A DNA stretch of 64,000 nucleotides, taken from assembly GCA_965203685.1 (NCBI GenBank), contig OZ241908.1:806001-870000 (forward strand), written 5' to 3'. Position numbers and translations under genes: made by a program. The notes below the pieces were generated by a model. It was not told where the DNA came from and made no database searches. It saw only the letters and a program-made list of their open reading frames with translations. Position 1 is the stretch's first letter. Each line of letters starts with the position of its first letter. Below, one piece after another: positions 51,294-60,116 of the stretch. The stretch comes from VXYL01 sp965203685 (GTDB taxonomy: Bacteria; Pseudomonadota; Gammaproteobacteria; Pseudomonadales; Azotimanducaceae).

Positions 51294-52278
51294 TTGCCTT
51301 TGGCGGAAGTCCGAGATCCCTGGCGGTGGCGGCCGTTGACCGGGATTCCGCCCGACGCCCACGAGTGGTCGGCACCGGAATACGAAGCGCTCGCCGCGGA
51401 GTGGGGCGGCCTCAAGGAGCGTCTCGCGGAGGACACTCGGGCCGCGGCGTTCGTCGGGGAACGACTTCTGAAACGCCAACGCGCGTTCGCTGTTGAGACG
51501 GGTGCGATCGAACGTCTCTATCACCTTCGCCGCGGCGCGACACAGCACCTCGTCGCGGAAGGACTCCACACAGCGGTCGCAGCACACACCGTGGAAGGCG
51601 TCCGGACCGAGACCTTGCGCGGTCTCCTCGCCGATCAAGAGGCTGCACTCGAGAGGGTGCATCGAGACACGGCAGCCGACGCGGACGTCTCGCCAGACAT
51701 GCTCAAGGCTTGGCATGCCTTGCTGGTCCAGCACCAGGAAACCGTGACCGGCGTGACCAAGGACGGTGTTCTGGGGCAGGTACCGTTTAGCGAAAAAGGC
51801 GTTAAGGAAAACGCAACCCAACAACCCGTCGATCCCCGGCAAGGGTGTCTTCGAATACTGTCCGCCGGAACGCGTGAGCATTGAGATGGACCGGCTGTGC
51901 ACGTTGTACAGCCGCATCCGTCAAGAGCGCTACCCCGTGCATGCAGAGGCGGCATGGCTGCACCACCGATACGTTCGCACGCATCCCTTCCAAGACGGCA
52001 ACGGGCGCGTGTCTCGTCTGTTGATGGCCTCGTGCTACTCGCGGCGCGGCCTCGTGCCGCCGCTGCTCCGCGCCGAGGGTCGGGAGGACTACTTCGATGC
52101 CTTGCAACGGGCCGATGCCGGCGATCTTCGGAGCTTTGCACGCTACATCGCCCTGCAGGCGTCGACGGCGCAGTTAGCCGCGGACACCGCGGCGCAGAAC
52201 GCCCTCGCGGGCCGTATGGACGATCCGCCACCCAACGGTGGCCGGACAGTCGGCGAGACGTATCACGAACCGCCGTAG
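51294..52278 (+). pseudogene. Fic-family protein, frameshifted
   Basis: The N-terminal part (51294 to ~51800) reads RDPWRWRPLTGIPPDAHEW, then VETGAIERLYHLRRGATQHL and LERVHRDTAADADVSPDML, the Fic N-terminal helices. The catalytic part continues in another frame: RKTQPNNPSIPGKGVFEYCP, then the intact Fic motif HPFQDGNGRVSR and a normal C-terminus to 52278. The switch lies between ~51785 and 51815, around A-rich GAAAAAGGCGTTAAGGAAAAC. If genuine, it prevents AMPylation activity; if a sequencing error, the gene is intact and ~325 aa. It starts right after xthA. Confidence 0.8.
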
Positions 52279-52291
52279 CGGTGCACCGGCC

Positions 52292-53842
52292 TTAAGCGGC
52301 AAGCAGCCCCTTGGCCTCTTCGTAGACCTTGTGCTCGCGACCTAAGTGGATGATGGCGGCGGACTTCGCGGCCGCGGCCATGTGCAGCCAGCGGTACGGC
52401 TCCCGCGTGGACTCGTACTCGTCGGCGATCGCCTGGAAGTGCTTGAGCGCGTGCATTTCCGTGAAGTCGTCACGGCACGCGATCTCGCCCAAGCGCTCGA
52501 AATAGGCCGTCGCGTCGTAGCCGCTCTCGGCGTATTGGCGGGCGAGGGCGACGGTCTCCTTGACGCTGTCGGGCGCCACCGTCATGGCGACGCCGATCTT
52601 GCGCCAGTCGAGCCAGGGCTGGCCTTCGATGCTCTCGACGACGGCATCAAGCAGGTCTGTTTGGCTCCGTGGCGGAAGCGCGGTCGTTGAATCGCCGTCG
52701 AGGTTCTCGCCCCAATTCAGCAGGCGTTCGGCGAGCAGGACTTCCGGCCCGGTGAAACCCGTAAGCAGGGCCTCGATCTTGTGCTTCACGCTCACACCTT
52801 CGGTGCGCAGCAGGTAGCGGCGGTTGGTGGTCCCCGTGTGCAGGTGCGAGTCCATCGGGTTGCCGTAGCTTGTCGAGATATAGGCCGCCGCGGCACCAAC
52901 GGAGAGAGCTTCGCCCGCGCCTTCGAGGGACAGGCCTTCGGCCAACGCCTGCGCCATCGGTTCCATGTTGTCGAGGTAGTTCTTGCTGCGCCCCATCTGC
53001 AGGCCGAGGTCGCCGATGCGCGCCGTCTCGCCGGCATGGGTCGCCGCCGGGATGTCGCCTTCGAGCAGCTTGTAGTCGTCGATGAGGGCTTGGACTTGCG
53101 CGAAGTCGTAACTGTTGCGGACCAGTCGCGAGGCGCGCCGCGCCTGGTAGCGCACCGCGGGGCGAAACACCACGTTCGCCCATTCCCAGCCGATGCAGTC
53201 GAGGGCGCGGGCGCTGTACACCGGAAACAGGAAGTTGTGGTCGTCGAGGCCGTTGCGGGCGACGGCGATGGGCAGAAGCTGATCGAGGGCCTTGCCGGGT
53301 GAGAGCCGTTCGAGCAGCCACAGGAAGTAGTGCTCGGCCGCTGGCGGCGCAAGCGCCCGCAGGCTCTTGTGGAACGCGCCCTTGGTGGCCTCGATGCTGT
53401 CGCTCGTCTGCCGCGCGTCCGCCGACATGCCCTCGGTGAGTTCCTCGTCGCTGATGTGGTAGCTGCCGATTTCCCCGGGCGTGCCTTCCATGGGCTCGAT
53501 CGCGGGCATCAGGTAGGGACCCATCTGCGGCGAGTGGACGTGGTTGTTGCACAGGGCCGTGTGCTGAATGATGGGCAGGAAACCGGTCTCGCCCGGCAGA
53601 CGCTTGGCGACGTTGTGGACGGCGTGCACGCCGCAGACCGGGTGCAAGGGACCACCGTGGTGCTGGGGCGGCAACTCCGTGGACCGGACCACCGCCAACG
53701 TGCTCGCGGTCAGTAGCTCGACCGGGGGCGTGCCTGCCTTGAGTTCGTTGTAGGTCGCCTGGACGATCTTTGCCGGGTCGGTCTCTTCGACCCAACGGAC
53801 GCGCGCCTCGACCTCGGGACGGAATTGCACGGGTTTGAACAT
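52292..53842 (-). CDS. Conserved-looking protein of unknown function, His-rich N-terminal third
   Basis: 516-aa, apparently cytoplasmic protein without signal or membrane segment. I do not recognise its family. Residues ~60-115 are rich in His and Cys: PQHHGGPLHPVCGVHAVHN, then QHTALCNNHVHSPQMGPYL. This suggests a metal or heme site. A helical middle contains RNGLDDHNFLFPVYSARALD, and the C-terminal part is helical and Ala-rich. The ATG at 53842 follows GGGGAGG. It is long, has strong codon-position bias and a clean ribosome site, so it is real. Flanks are a Fic remnant and a NYN gene, neither informative. Confidence 0.75.
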   Translation of the reverse strand: MFKPVQFRPEVEARVRWVEETDPAKIVQATYNELKAGTPPVELLTASTLAVVRSTELPPQHHGGPLHPVCGVHAVHNVAKRLPGETGFLPIIQHTALCNNHVHSPQMGPYLMPAIEPMEGTPGEIGSYHISDEELTEGMSADARQTSDSIEATKGAFHKSLRALAPPAAEHYFLWLLERLSPGKALDQLLPIAVARNGLDDHNFLFPVYSARALDCIGWEWANVVFRPAVRYQARRASRLVRNSYDFAQVQALIDDYKLLEGDIPAATHAGETARIGDLGLQMGRSKNYLDNMEPMAQALAEGLSLEGAGEALSVGAAAAYISTSYGNPMDSHLHTGTTNRRYLLRTEGVSVKHKIEALLTGFTGPEVLLAERLLNWGENLDGDSTTALPPRSQTDLLDAVVESIEGQPWLDWRKIGVAMTVAPDSVKETVALARQYAESGYDATAYFERLGEIACRDDFTEMHALKHFQAIADEYESTREPYRWLHMAAAAKSAAIIHLGREHKVYEEAKGLLAA

Positions 53843-53908
53843 GTTGCCTCCCCTTTCCCCGACAGCGATGGTAGCACCGAAGAGGTTGTGCCTCGCCGGT
53901 TGGCCGTC

Positions 53909-54649
53909 TTAAGTGCGTGGTGCCCGGGCGCGCATCGGCGTCGCGTTGCGGTCCACCTCGAAAAGTCCGGTCTTCTCAAGCAGGTCGGAGAGCTTGGCGC
54001 AGCCGTATGTGCGCGAGTCGAAGTCCGGATTCGCGGCGTGGATGTGGTTGCCGATCACGCTGAGCTGGATCCAGTCCTCTTCGTCCTGGCCCCGCATGGC
54101 GGCGCGAATCAGCGGCACGGCCTTGGACGGCTGCTGTTTGCGTCGCGACTGGGCGGCCTTGTTGGCCTTGCCGTCCTCGAGGTCGTCCTCGAGCAGGTTC
54201 TCGACGAAGATGAACCGTTTGCAGGCCTTGCGGAATGCCTCCGGCGTCTTCTCGCGACCGATGCCGAAGACGTCGAGCCCCTGTTCGCGGATGCGGCTGG
54301 CAAGGCGCGTGAAGTCGCTGTCCGAGGACACCAGGACGAAGCCGTCGAAGCGCCCGGAGTGCAGGAGATCCATGGCGTCGATGACTAGCGTGATGTCGGA
54401 CGAGTTCTTGCCTTTCGTGTAGGCGAACTGCTGGTGCGGGAGCACGGCGAAGTTCTCGAGCTTTTTGTTCCAGCCGCTCAGTTGCTGGTTCGAGAAGTCG
54501 CCGTAGATCCGCCGGACGCTGGCTTCGCCGAGCGTGGCCACCTCCTCGAAGATCGCCTCAGCCCAGGCCGGCGACGTGTTGTCCGCGTCGATGAGTACGG
54601 CGAGGCGGGGGACGCTCGCCGGTGCCGCGGAGTCGTTTGTGGACGCCAT
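53909..54649 (-). CDS. NYN-domain protein with OST-HTH/LOTUS domain
   Basis: 246-aa protein. The N-terminal NYN (PIN-like) domain has LAVLIDADNTSPAW, GKNSSDITLVIDAMDLLHSG and FVLVSSDSDFTRLASRIRE with the conserved acidic residues of a metal-dependent RNase. A charged linker is followed at ~175 by an OST-HTH/LOTUS module (IQLSVIGNHIHAANPDFDSR, TYGCAKLSDLLEKTGLFEV). Such LabA/DUF88-type proteins are thought to process or bind RNA. The ATG at 54649 is the natural start. It is downstream of the cytochrome gene on the same strand, 23 bases apart. Confidence 0.88.
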   Translation of the reverse strand: MASTNDSAAPASVPRLAVLIDADNTSPAWAEAIFEEVATLGEASVRRIYGDFSNQQLSGWNKKLENFAVLPHQQFAYTKGKNSSDITLVIDAMDLLHSGRFDGFVLVSSDSDFTRLASRIREQGLDVFGIGREKTPEAFRKACKRFIFVENLLEDDLEDGKANKAAQSRRKQQPSKAVPLIRAAMRGQDEEDWIQLSVIGNHIHAANPDFDSRTYGCAKLSDLLEKTGLFEVDRNATPMRARAPRT

Positions 54650-54672
54650 CGTATCGCTCGAATCGCGGATGT

Positions 54673-55035
54673 TCAGCACCCGGGTGAAGAGTCCTTAATG
54701 TATGCCACCAGCCGCCAGATGTCTGCGTCGCCTTCCGGCAGCTTGCCTTGGAAGCCAAGCATGGCGGTGTTGGGTACGCCGTTGGCGATGACGTCGAATA
54801 GCTCCTGGTCCGTGCCGCTACCGTGCAGCCAAGTGCAGTCGAAGAGGTACGGGGCCGCCCGCTCGACGGCGGGGCTGTGGCAATAGCCCGCGCACGTGCC
54901 CACGAACAAGGCCTTGCCGCGCTTTAGCGCTTCTGCGTCCTCGAGGTAGGCGTCGGCCGGTGTCGAGGACCCGCAGCCGCCGAGCAAAAGCGTCGCTGCG
55001 AGGGCGGCGATTCGCCTAATGTGCTTCGATCGCAC
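54673..55035 (-). CDS. Lipoprotein c-type cytochrome with CX3CH motif (XoxG-like position)
   Basis: 120-aa protein. IRRIAALAATLLLGGC is a lipoprotein signal with the acylated Cys near residue 21. The only heme-type motif is C48-A-G-Y-C52-H53, i.e. three residues between the cysteines instead of two. A downstream Met (NTAMLGFQGKLPEGD) fits the sixth ligand, and WRLVAYI is the usual C-terminal cytochrome helix. The GTG start lies 20 bases inside the 3' end of the binding-protein gene. By position it is the electron acceptor of the PQQ dehydrogenase two genes upstream, as XoxG is for XoxF. Confidence 0.78.
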   Translation of the reverse strand: MRSKHIRRIAALAATLLLGGCGSSTPADAYLEDAEALKRGKALFVGTCAGYCHSPAVERAAPYLFDCTWLHGSGTDQELFDVIANGVPNTAMLGFQGKLPEGDADIWRLVAYIKDSSPGC

Positions 55036-55828
55036 GCAGCGTCTCTGGCGAATAGACGGACTCGAAGGGCGGGCGCGGGGGGACGCGGTGGCGTTCGAGG
55101 ATCGCACTGATTCGCGAGGTGAACACGGGCTCGCCGAGGACGCGATTGACCTCGTCGAGCAACGGGCTATCGAGGCGGGTCGCGGCGTGCAGGTTCCAGC
55201 GCAGAACGGGCGGCGGCGCGAACGTGGCGGCGCGCGACACGTCCAAGACGCTCAAGTCCGGTCCCCAGACCAGCCCGATGGCCGCTTCGCCCGTTGCGAC
55301 GGCCCGCGCGATGTCCTCGGTATTGGGCCGCATGGACCAGGGCAAATCCGCCGCGTCGATTGCGACGTGGGCGACGGAGTTCGCCATGACCGCGATGGTT
55401 CCAGGTGCCTGCGTCCCCCACTGCCAAGCAGCGGATTCCGGGATGAGTTCGTACGCCGCGCCGTAGTAGGGCGTGGACAGCGACAACGCGCGTCGGAAGG
55501 GTCCCAGACCCTCGATCCCGGGAACCGACAGGTGGATGTTGCAGGTGCCGGCGAGCAACGGGCGGAAGTTGAAGTCCGAGACCTCGTCGATCTCGCCGAG
55601 TTCCGGCAGCCACACGAGTTGAAGCGGTCGGCCAAGCTCGCGCGCGAGTAGGCGGGCGACGTCCACATCGAGGCCGGCACCGCGGTCGCGGTCCGAGCGG
55701 GGGGCGTCGTCGGACGGGAGGCAGACGCGAAGCGTCGAGGCCCCGGCGTCTGCCGTGGTCTCCGCTTCCACCGAGAGGGTTGTCACCGCCAGCATACCGG
55801 CGGCAACGAACCGGGCCGCGGCGTTCAA
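55016..55828 (-). CDS. Periplasmic binding-protein-like component (XoxJ-like)
   Basis: 270-aa exported protein. The signal is RFVAAGMLAVTTLSVEA; the mature part starts near residue 25. It has the fold of extracellular solute-binding proteins family 3: STLRVCLPSDDAPRSDRDRG, GLDVDVARLLARELGRPLQL, LPELGEIDEVSDFNFRPLLA and VATGEAAIGLVWGPDL. The TTG start overlaps the PQQ dehydrogenase stop (TTGA). Binding proteins of this type encoded between a PQQ dehydrogenase and its cytochrome correspond to MxaJ/XoxJ, which help activate or mature the dehydrogenase. That role is inferred from position and fold. Confidence 0.82.
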   Translation of the reverse strand: MNAAARFVAAGMLAVTTLSVEAETTADAGASTLRVCLPSDDAPRSDRDRGAGLDVDVARLLARELGRPLQLVWLPELGEIDEVSDFNFRPLLAGTCNIHLSVPGIEGLGPFRRALSLSTPYYGAAYELIPESAAWQWGTQAPGTIAVMANSVAHVAIDAADLPWSMRPNTEDIARAVATGEAAIGLVWGPDLSVLDVSRAATFAPPPVLRWNLHAATRLDSPLLDEVNRVLGEPVFTSRISAILERHRVPPRPPFESVYSPETLRAIEAH

Positions 55829-57621
55829 TCGGGCAGCGCGAATACGAACAGGTGGCCGCCCTCCGGGATGTCCGCCGGCCCACCGGCGAACGACACGAAC
55901 GTCGTGAAGTTGCCCGACCCGATGGCGACGTAGCTCTTGCCCTCGGCCTGGTAGGCCACAGGCTGGCTGCGCATGCCGCCGCCCATGCGGAACTTCCAGA
56001 GCAGTTCGCCGGTCGCGGCGTCGAGGGCCAGCGCGAAGCCTTCCTGGTTGCCGGTGAAGACGACGCCGCCGGCCAGCGACAAGGCGCCTCCCATCATCGG
56101 GTCGGCATCCATGTAGCGCCACTTCACTTCGCCGGTGTTGACGTCGATGGCCGACACGTGGCCGTGCGCGACGCCGTTCTCCACGTCGACGGGGATCGGC
56201 GTGCCGCCGGTGAACGCCTGGCCTCTCTGGAAGATCGTGATGCCTTTCTGGTAGTACTGGCACGACTCGACGGTCGGAATGTACGCGAGCTTGAGATCGG
56301 GGTTGTAGGCCCCCGTCCAAGCACCGTTCATGCCGCCGAGGTTGCTCGGACAGACGCGGTAGTCCGGCTCCTCGACCGGGTTGGCCAGTTCGTTGACGAC
56401 GGGTCGGCCGTTCTCATCCAGGGTCGCCCAGTTCAACTCCTCCACGTAGACGGTGCCGTCGATGAACGCGCCGGTGGCGCGGTCCAGGATGTAGAAGAAC
56501 CCGTTGCGGTTCGCCTGCACGATCGCCGAGACGGTTTCGCCGTCGCGTTCCACGTCGACGAGGAACAGTTGCGTATTGCCGTCGTAGTCCCAGACGTCGT
56601 GCGGCGTGAACTGGAAGTGCCACAGGCGCTCGCCGGTGTCCGTATTGACCGCGAGCAGGCTGTTCGAATACAGGTTGTCGCCGGCGCGCAGGTCGCCGTT
56701 CCAGTCGGGCGCGGGGTTGCCCGTGGTCCAGTACAGGACGTCGGTTTCCGGGTCGTAGGCGCCGCTCGTCCATGCGGGTGCGCCACCGGTCTTGTAGGAA
56801 TCCCCGGCCCACGTCTCGACGCCGGGCTCGCCCTCCTCGGGAATGGTGTAGTGACGCCAGCGCAACTCACCGGTGGCGACGTCGTAGGCGTCGAAAAAGC
56901 CGCGAACGCCGTATTCGCCGCCGGCGATGCCGATGATGGCCATGTCCTTGACGATCATCGGCATGGAGGTGGCGCTGAAGCCGTCGGCATAGGGGGCGAG
57001 CGTGGTCTCCCAGAGCACTTCGCCGGTCAGGCGGTTGAAGGCGACCATCTTGGCGTCCAGCGTGGCCATGATGATGGTGTCGCCAGTGATTGCGACGCCT
57101 CGGTTGACGATGCCGCAGCAGAGGCGCAGGTCGTCCGGCAAGGTGTGGTCGTAGCGCCAATACAGCTCGCCGGTGGCGGCGTTCAGCGCGAACAGGCGGT
57201 TGTTCGAGGAACTGACGTACATGATGCCGTCGTAGACGGTGGGCGAGACCTCGAACTGCTGCACGGTCCCGGTCGGGAATGCCCACGCGACTTGCAGGCC
57301 GGCGACGTTGCCGGCGTTGATGTCGTCGATGGGCGAGTGGCGATAGTTGGCGTAGTTGCCGCCGTAAAGCAGCCACTTCTCCGTGTCGGCGGCCCCGGCG
57401 AGCAAATCGTCGTTGCTGACCGGGCCGAGCCCGTTGCCGATGTTGCCGTCGCTTGTCCAATGGGTCGGCGTTGGCGGGAGCGCCGCGACTTCGGCTGCTG
57501 TTTCGCCCTCGGTGGGGGCGACGGCGTCCGCCGCGGGTGCCTCGGTTCCCGTTTCCTGTGGCGGCTGGCAGGCGAAAAGCAAGCCGCACGCGGCTATTGC
57601 CGCGAATTTCCCGTAGCGCAT
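55825..57621 (-). CDS. Lanthanide-type PQQ-dependent alcohol dehydrogenase (lipoprotein)
   Basis: 598-aa eight-bladed quinoprotein with repeated W-motifs. The signal MRYGKFAAIAACGLLFAC ends in a lipobox, so it is probably lipid-anchored, unlike classical soluble XoxF/MxaF. The vicinal disulfide Cys168-Cys169 (DLRLCCGIVNRG), Glu236 (GGEYG) and Asn302 (TTGNPAPDWN) are active-site residues. VWDYDGN carries catalytic Asp345 and, two residues on, Asp347, the extra acidic ligand typical of lanthanide-dependent enzymes. It oxidises an alcohol in the periplasm. The ATG at 57621 is ten bases after GGAGG; an ATG at 57630 abuts it. Confidence 0.9.
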   Translation of the reverse strand: MRYGKFAAIAACGLLFACQPPQETGTEAPAADAVAPTEGETAAEVAALPPTPTHWTSDGNIGNGLGPVSNDDLLAGAADTEKWLLYGGNYANYRHSPIDDINAGNVAGLQVAWAFPTGTVQQFEVSPTVYDGIMYVSSSNNRLFALNAATGELYWRYDHTLPDDLRLCCGIVNRGVAITGDTIIMATLDAKMVAFNRLTGEVLWETTLAPYADGFSATSMPMIVKDMAIIGIAGGEYGVRGFFDAYDVATGELRWRHYTIPEEGEPGVETWAGDSYKTGGAPAWTSGAYDPETDVLYWTTGNPAPDWNGDLRAGDNLYSNSLLAVNTDTGERLWHFQFTPHDVWDYDGNTQLFLVDVERDGETVSAIVQANRNGFFYILDRATGAFIDGTVYVEELNWATLDENGRPVVNELANPVEEPDYRVCPSNLGGMNGAWTGAYNPDLKLAYIPTVESCQYYQKGITIFQRGQAFTGGTPIPVDVENGVAHGHVSAIDVNTGEVKWRYMDADPMMGGALSLAGGVVFTGNQEGFALALDAATGELLWKFRMGGGMRSQPVAYQAEGKSYVAIGSGNFTTFVSFAGGPADIPEGGHLFVFALPD

Positions 57622-57713
57622 GGGGTACATCCCTCCTCTCAGTCAGCGCAGATTATGGCGCAGTTCAGCCGGCGGATGGCGGCTTGGAATGCGGACGCGA
57701 ACGGCAAGTTCGG

Positions 57714-57728
57714 GGACGTCCGCGTACC
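57714..57728 (-). repeat. 15-bp sequence shared with 63820-63834
   Basis: The reverse complement of this stretch, GGTACGCGGACGTCC, is identical to 63820-63834. Both lie in intergenic DNA flanking the VOC to ABC-transporter block, in opposite orientation. A looser relative (GAGGACGTCCCCGC) is at about 37498. It may be a second short intergenic repeat family. Confidence 0.4.
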
Positions 57729-57730
57729 AG

Positions 57731-58165
57731 CTAGAGTGCGAGCTTCGAGGCTTGGGCGACGCGCTGGGGTTCCGCCTTCCAGACGTCCGACGTGTCGACG
57801 TAGAGTTCGACCTGGTTGCCGTCGGGGTCGGCAAAGTACAGCGACTGTGTCACCTCGTGGTCGACCGGCGCGTTCGCGATCCCCTGCGCGTCGAGGTGGC
57901 CTTTCGCCTCCTTCAACTCGTCGAGCGAATTGCCGATCTTGAAGGCGACGTGGGCGAGTCCCACCGCCTTGTCCCCGGGACCGTGGGCGTCCTCACCGAG
58001 CGCAACGATGGCGAAGTCGTGATGGTCGCCAAGTGAGAAGAACGTCATCGGCGCCTGCGTGCTGCGGGCGACGATGGGTAGGCCGAGGACGCCGTTGTAG
58101 AAGGCCTCGGACCGGGCGATGTCCCGAACCTTGATGACGACGTGGCCAAGCGACTCGATCTGCAT
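57731..58165 (-). CDS. VOC-family (glyoxalase/extradiol-dioxygenase-fold) protein
   Basis: 144-aa two-module VOC protein. MQIESLGHVVIKVRDIARSE brings the first metal His and AVGLAHVAFKIGNSLDELKE the next. TQSLYFADPDGNQVELYVDT has the final Glu, so the His/His/Glu-type metal site of extradiol dioxygenases and related enzymes appears complete. The ATG at 58165 is the conserved start. It could act on catechol-like or hydroperoxide substrates; unknown. It is divergent from the DUF427 gene, and its C-terminus lies 109 bases from the PQQ dehydrogenase start. Confidence 0.85.
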   Translation of the reverse strand: MQIESLGHVVIKVRDIARSEAFYNGVLGLPIVARSTQAPMTFFSLGDHHDFAIVALGEDAHGPGDKAVGLAHVAFKIGNSLDELKEAKGHLDAQGIANAPVDHEVTQSLYFADPDGNQVELYVDTSDVWKAEPQRVAQASKLAL

Positions 58166-58290
58166 GATGGCTGGCTCCCAGCGGTCTTGGTTGCCAACAC
58201 TAGCATGACCGCAAGTGCCGCGGCGGCCGGGCCTTGCCGGATGCGTCGCGGTGGCTTGTAATGGGCATGACGTTGGAGGAGACCGACACC

Positions 58291-58572
58291 ATGAAGGCGA
58301 TCTGGAACGACCAAGTCGTTGCCGAAAGCGACGACACCGTGGTCGTGGAGGGCAACCACTACTTCCCGCGCGCGGCCATCGACGACGAATTGTTGACGGC
58401 GAGCGAGACCACCACCTTCTGTCCGTGGAAGGGAACGGCGCATTACTACCACCTCGCGGTCGCCGGCGAGACCAACCCGGACGCGGTCTGGTACTACCCC
58501 GATCCGAAACCCGCCGCCGCCCAGATCGAAGGGCGCGTGGCGTTCTGGCACGGCGTTGAAGTGACCCCTTGA
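58291..58572 (+). CDS. DUF427 protein
   Basis: 93-aa protein with the compact beta fold of DUF427: MKAIWNDQVVAESDDTVVVE, then GNHYFPRAAID, TTFCPWKGTAHYY and WYYPDPKPAAAQIEGRVAFW. Function unknown; the CPWKG motif is invariant in the family. The ATG at 58291 has GGAGGAG 11 bases upstream, deciding against the longer open frame from 58234. Its stop overlaps a TTG that could also start the transporter binding protein, so it may be the first gene of that operon. Confidence 0.87.
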   Translation: MKAIWNDQVVAESDDTVVVEGNHYFPRAAIDDELLTASETTTFCPWKGTAHYYHLAVAGETNPDAVWYYPDPKPAAAQIEGRVAFWHGVEVTP

Positions 58573-58583
58573 CGGGAACCCGT

Positions 58584-60116
58584 ATGCGGTCGCTTGTGGC
58601 GGCGGCGCTTGCCGCCCTCGCGGCGCACGGGGCCGCCGCTGCGGACGAGATCGTCGTCGCCTTCGGCGCGGAACCCCAGCAGGTCGATCCCACGCGTTCC
58701 TCGGCGGGCGTCGACGGCTACTACATGGATCTCTTCTACGAGAACCTGCTCGCGGTCACCCCGGACTTCGACCGCGTGAACTGGCTCGCGGAGTCCTGGG
58801 AGGTTCTCGATGACGCAGACGGCTTGCGCATCGCCGTCAAGATCCGCGAGGGCGTGAAGTTCCACAACGGCGATGAGCTGACTTCCCACGATTTCGCCTA
58901 CGCGTACGAGCGGCAGAGCGACCCGACGTCCCGCACGGCGGGCCGTTTGCGCCACGTGGACGGCGTCCGCGTCCACGACGACTACCGCTTCGACATGGTT
59001 CTCGGCAACCCGGACGGTTCGCTGGAGCCGCTCAACCTGATCCTGGCGGCGATTCCCCGCAAGTACTTCCAGGAGGTGGGCGACGACGGCGTCCAGGTCC
59101 ACCCGATCGGCACGGGCCCGTGGAAGTTCGTGTCGCGAAAGGTGCGCGAGGAACTCGTCGTGGAGCGCTTCGAGGACTATTGGAACCGGGATGCGATGCC
59201 GGTGGCGAAACGCCTGCGCATCAAGATCATCCCGGAAGACACCACGCGTGTCGCGGCGTTCAAAACCGGTGCGGTGGACTGGATCGATGCCGTCCCGCCC
59301 GCCCAGGTCGAGGAGTTCGAAACGACCCCCGGCGTGCGTGTCGCGTCGCTACCGACGCCCAACAACCTGTTCGTGGCGTTGAACGCCATCGACGCCGCGA
59401 GTCCGTTCCGCTTTCCCAAGGTTCGCCAAGCGGCCGCGCACGCGGTGAATGTCGACGACATCGTGCAGTACGTTCTCTACGGCCAAGGCATCCGCACCGC
59501 GCAATTGGCACCCGGCACGCTCGGCTACGATGCTGCCCTCACACCGTATCCCTACGACCCGGCGCGTGCCCGCGAACTGTTGGCCGAAGCCGGGTACCCG
59601 GCGGGCGTCAACGTCAACTGCTACAACCTGACCACCCCGCGTGAACCGTACTTCAAGGAAGTCGGGGAGACGATCTTTGCCTATCTGACCGAAGCGGGTA
59701 TCCGCTGCCGGATCGTGCAGTTGGAGTACGGCGCGTGGATCAACCTCGGCCGCCGCGACGTGCGGCCGCACATGGACGGCATCATGAGCACCATGTGGGG
59801 ACAGGGCCTGCCCGGTGACCCCACGGACGCCTGGTCCGGCCACGTGCACACGACCGGAGACGGCTGGGGCTCGTATTCCTATGAGTCGACGCCGCAACTG
59901 GACACGATGATCGAGACCCTGCGGACCACTATGGATCTCGAAACACGCACCCGGCTGATCGAAGAAATCGCACGCGTGAAGCACGAGCTTGTCGCCGGGG
60001 GGTTGCCGACGTATCGGCCGATGATCAGCCTGGCGTGGCGCGAGGACATCGACTTCGAGCCGTGGCCCGGGGCGTTCTGGCGCTCGATGCGCGGCATGCA
60101 AGGCCGGCAACCTTGA
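58584..60116 (+). CDS. ABC transporter substrate-binding protein, dipeptide/oligopeptide type
   Basis: 510-aa periplasmic binding protein of family SBP_bac_5. The signal is MRSLVAAALAALAAHGAAAA. The mature part has EPQQVDPTRSSAGVDGYYMD, GVKFHNGDELTSHDFAYAYE and GTGPWKFVSRKVREELVVER. It binds peptides or similar ligands for the permease encoded next. I chose the ATG at 58584; a TTG at 58569 overlaps the DUF427 stop. The stop overlaps the TTG of the first permease gene. First gene of the five-gene ABC transporter operon. Confidence 0.9.
   Translation: MRSLVAAALAALAAHGAAAADEIVVAFGAEPQQVDPTRSSAGVDGYYMDLFYENLLAVTPDFDRVNWLAESWEVLDDADGLRIAVKIREGVKFHNGDELTSHDFAYAYERQSDPTSRTAGRLRHVDGVRVHDDYRFDMVLGNPDGSLEPLNLILAAIPRKYFQEVGDDGVQVHPIGTGPWKFVSRKVREELVVERFEDYWNRDAMPVAKRLRIKIIPEDTTRVAAFKTGAVDWIDAVPPAQVEEFETTPGVRVASLPTPNNLFVALNAIDAASPFRFPKVRQAAAHAVNVDDIVQYVLYGQGIRTAQLAPGTLGYDAALTPYPYDPARARELLAEAGYPAGVNVNCYNLTTPREPYFKEVGETIFAYLTEAGIRCRIVQLEYGAWINLGRRDVRPHMDGIMSTMWGQGLPGDPTDAWSGHVHTTGDGWGSYSYESTPQLDTMIETLRTTMDLETRTRLIEEIARVKHELVAGGLPTYRPMISLAWREDIDFEPWPGAFWRSMRGMQGRQP

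Noticed and set aside
55780..57942. 720-codon open frame on the plus strand
   Set aside because: It runs antisense through the PQQ dehydrogenase gene, has low-complexity composition and no recognisable motif; it is a by-product of high GC.
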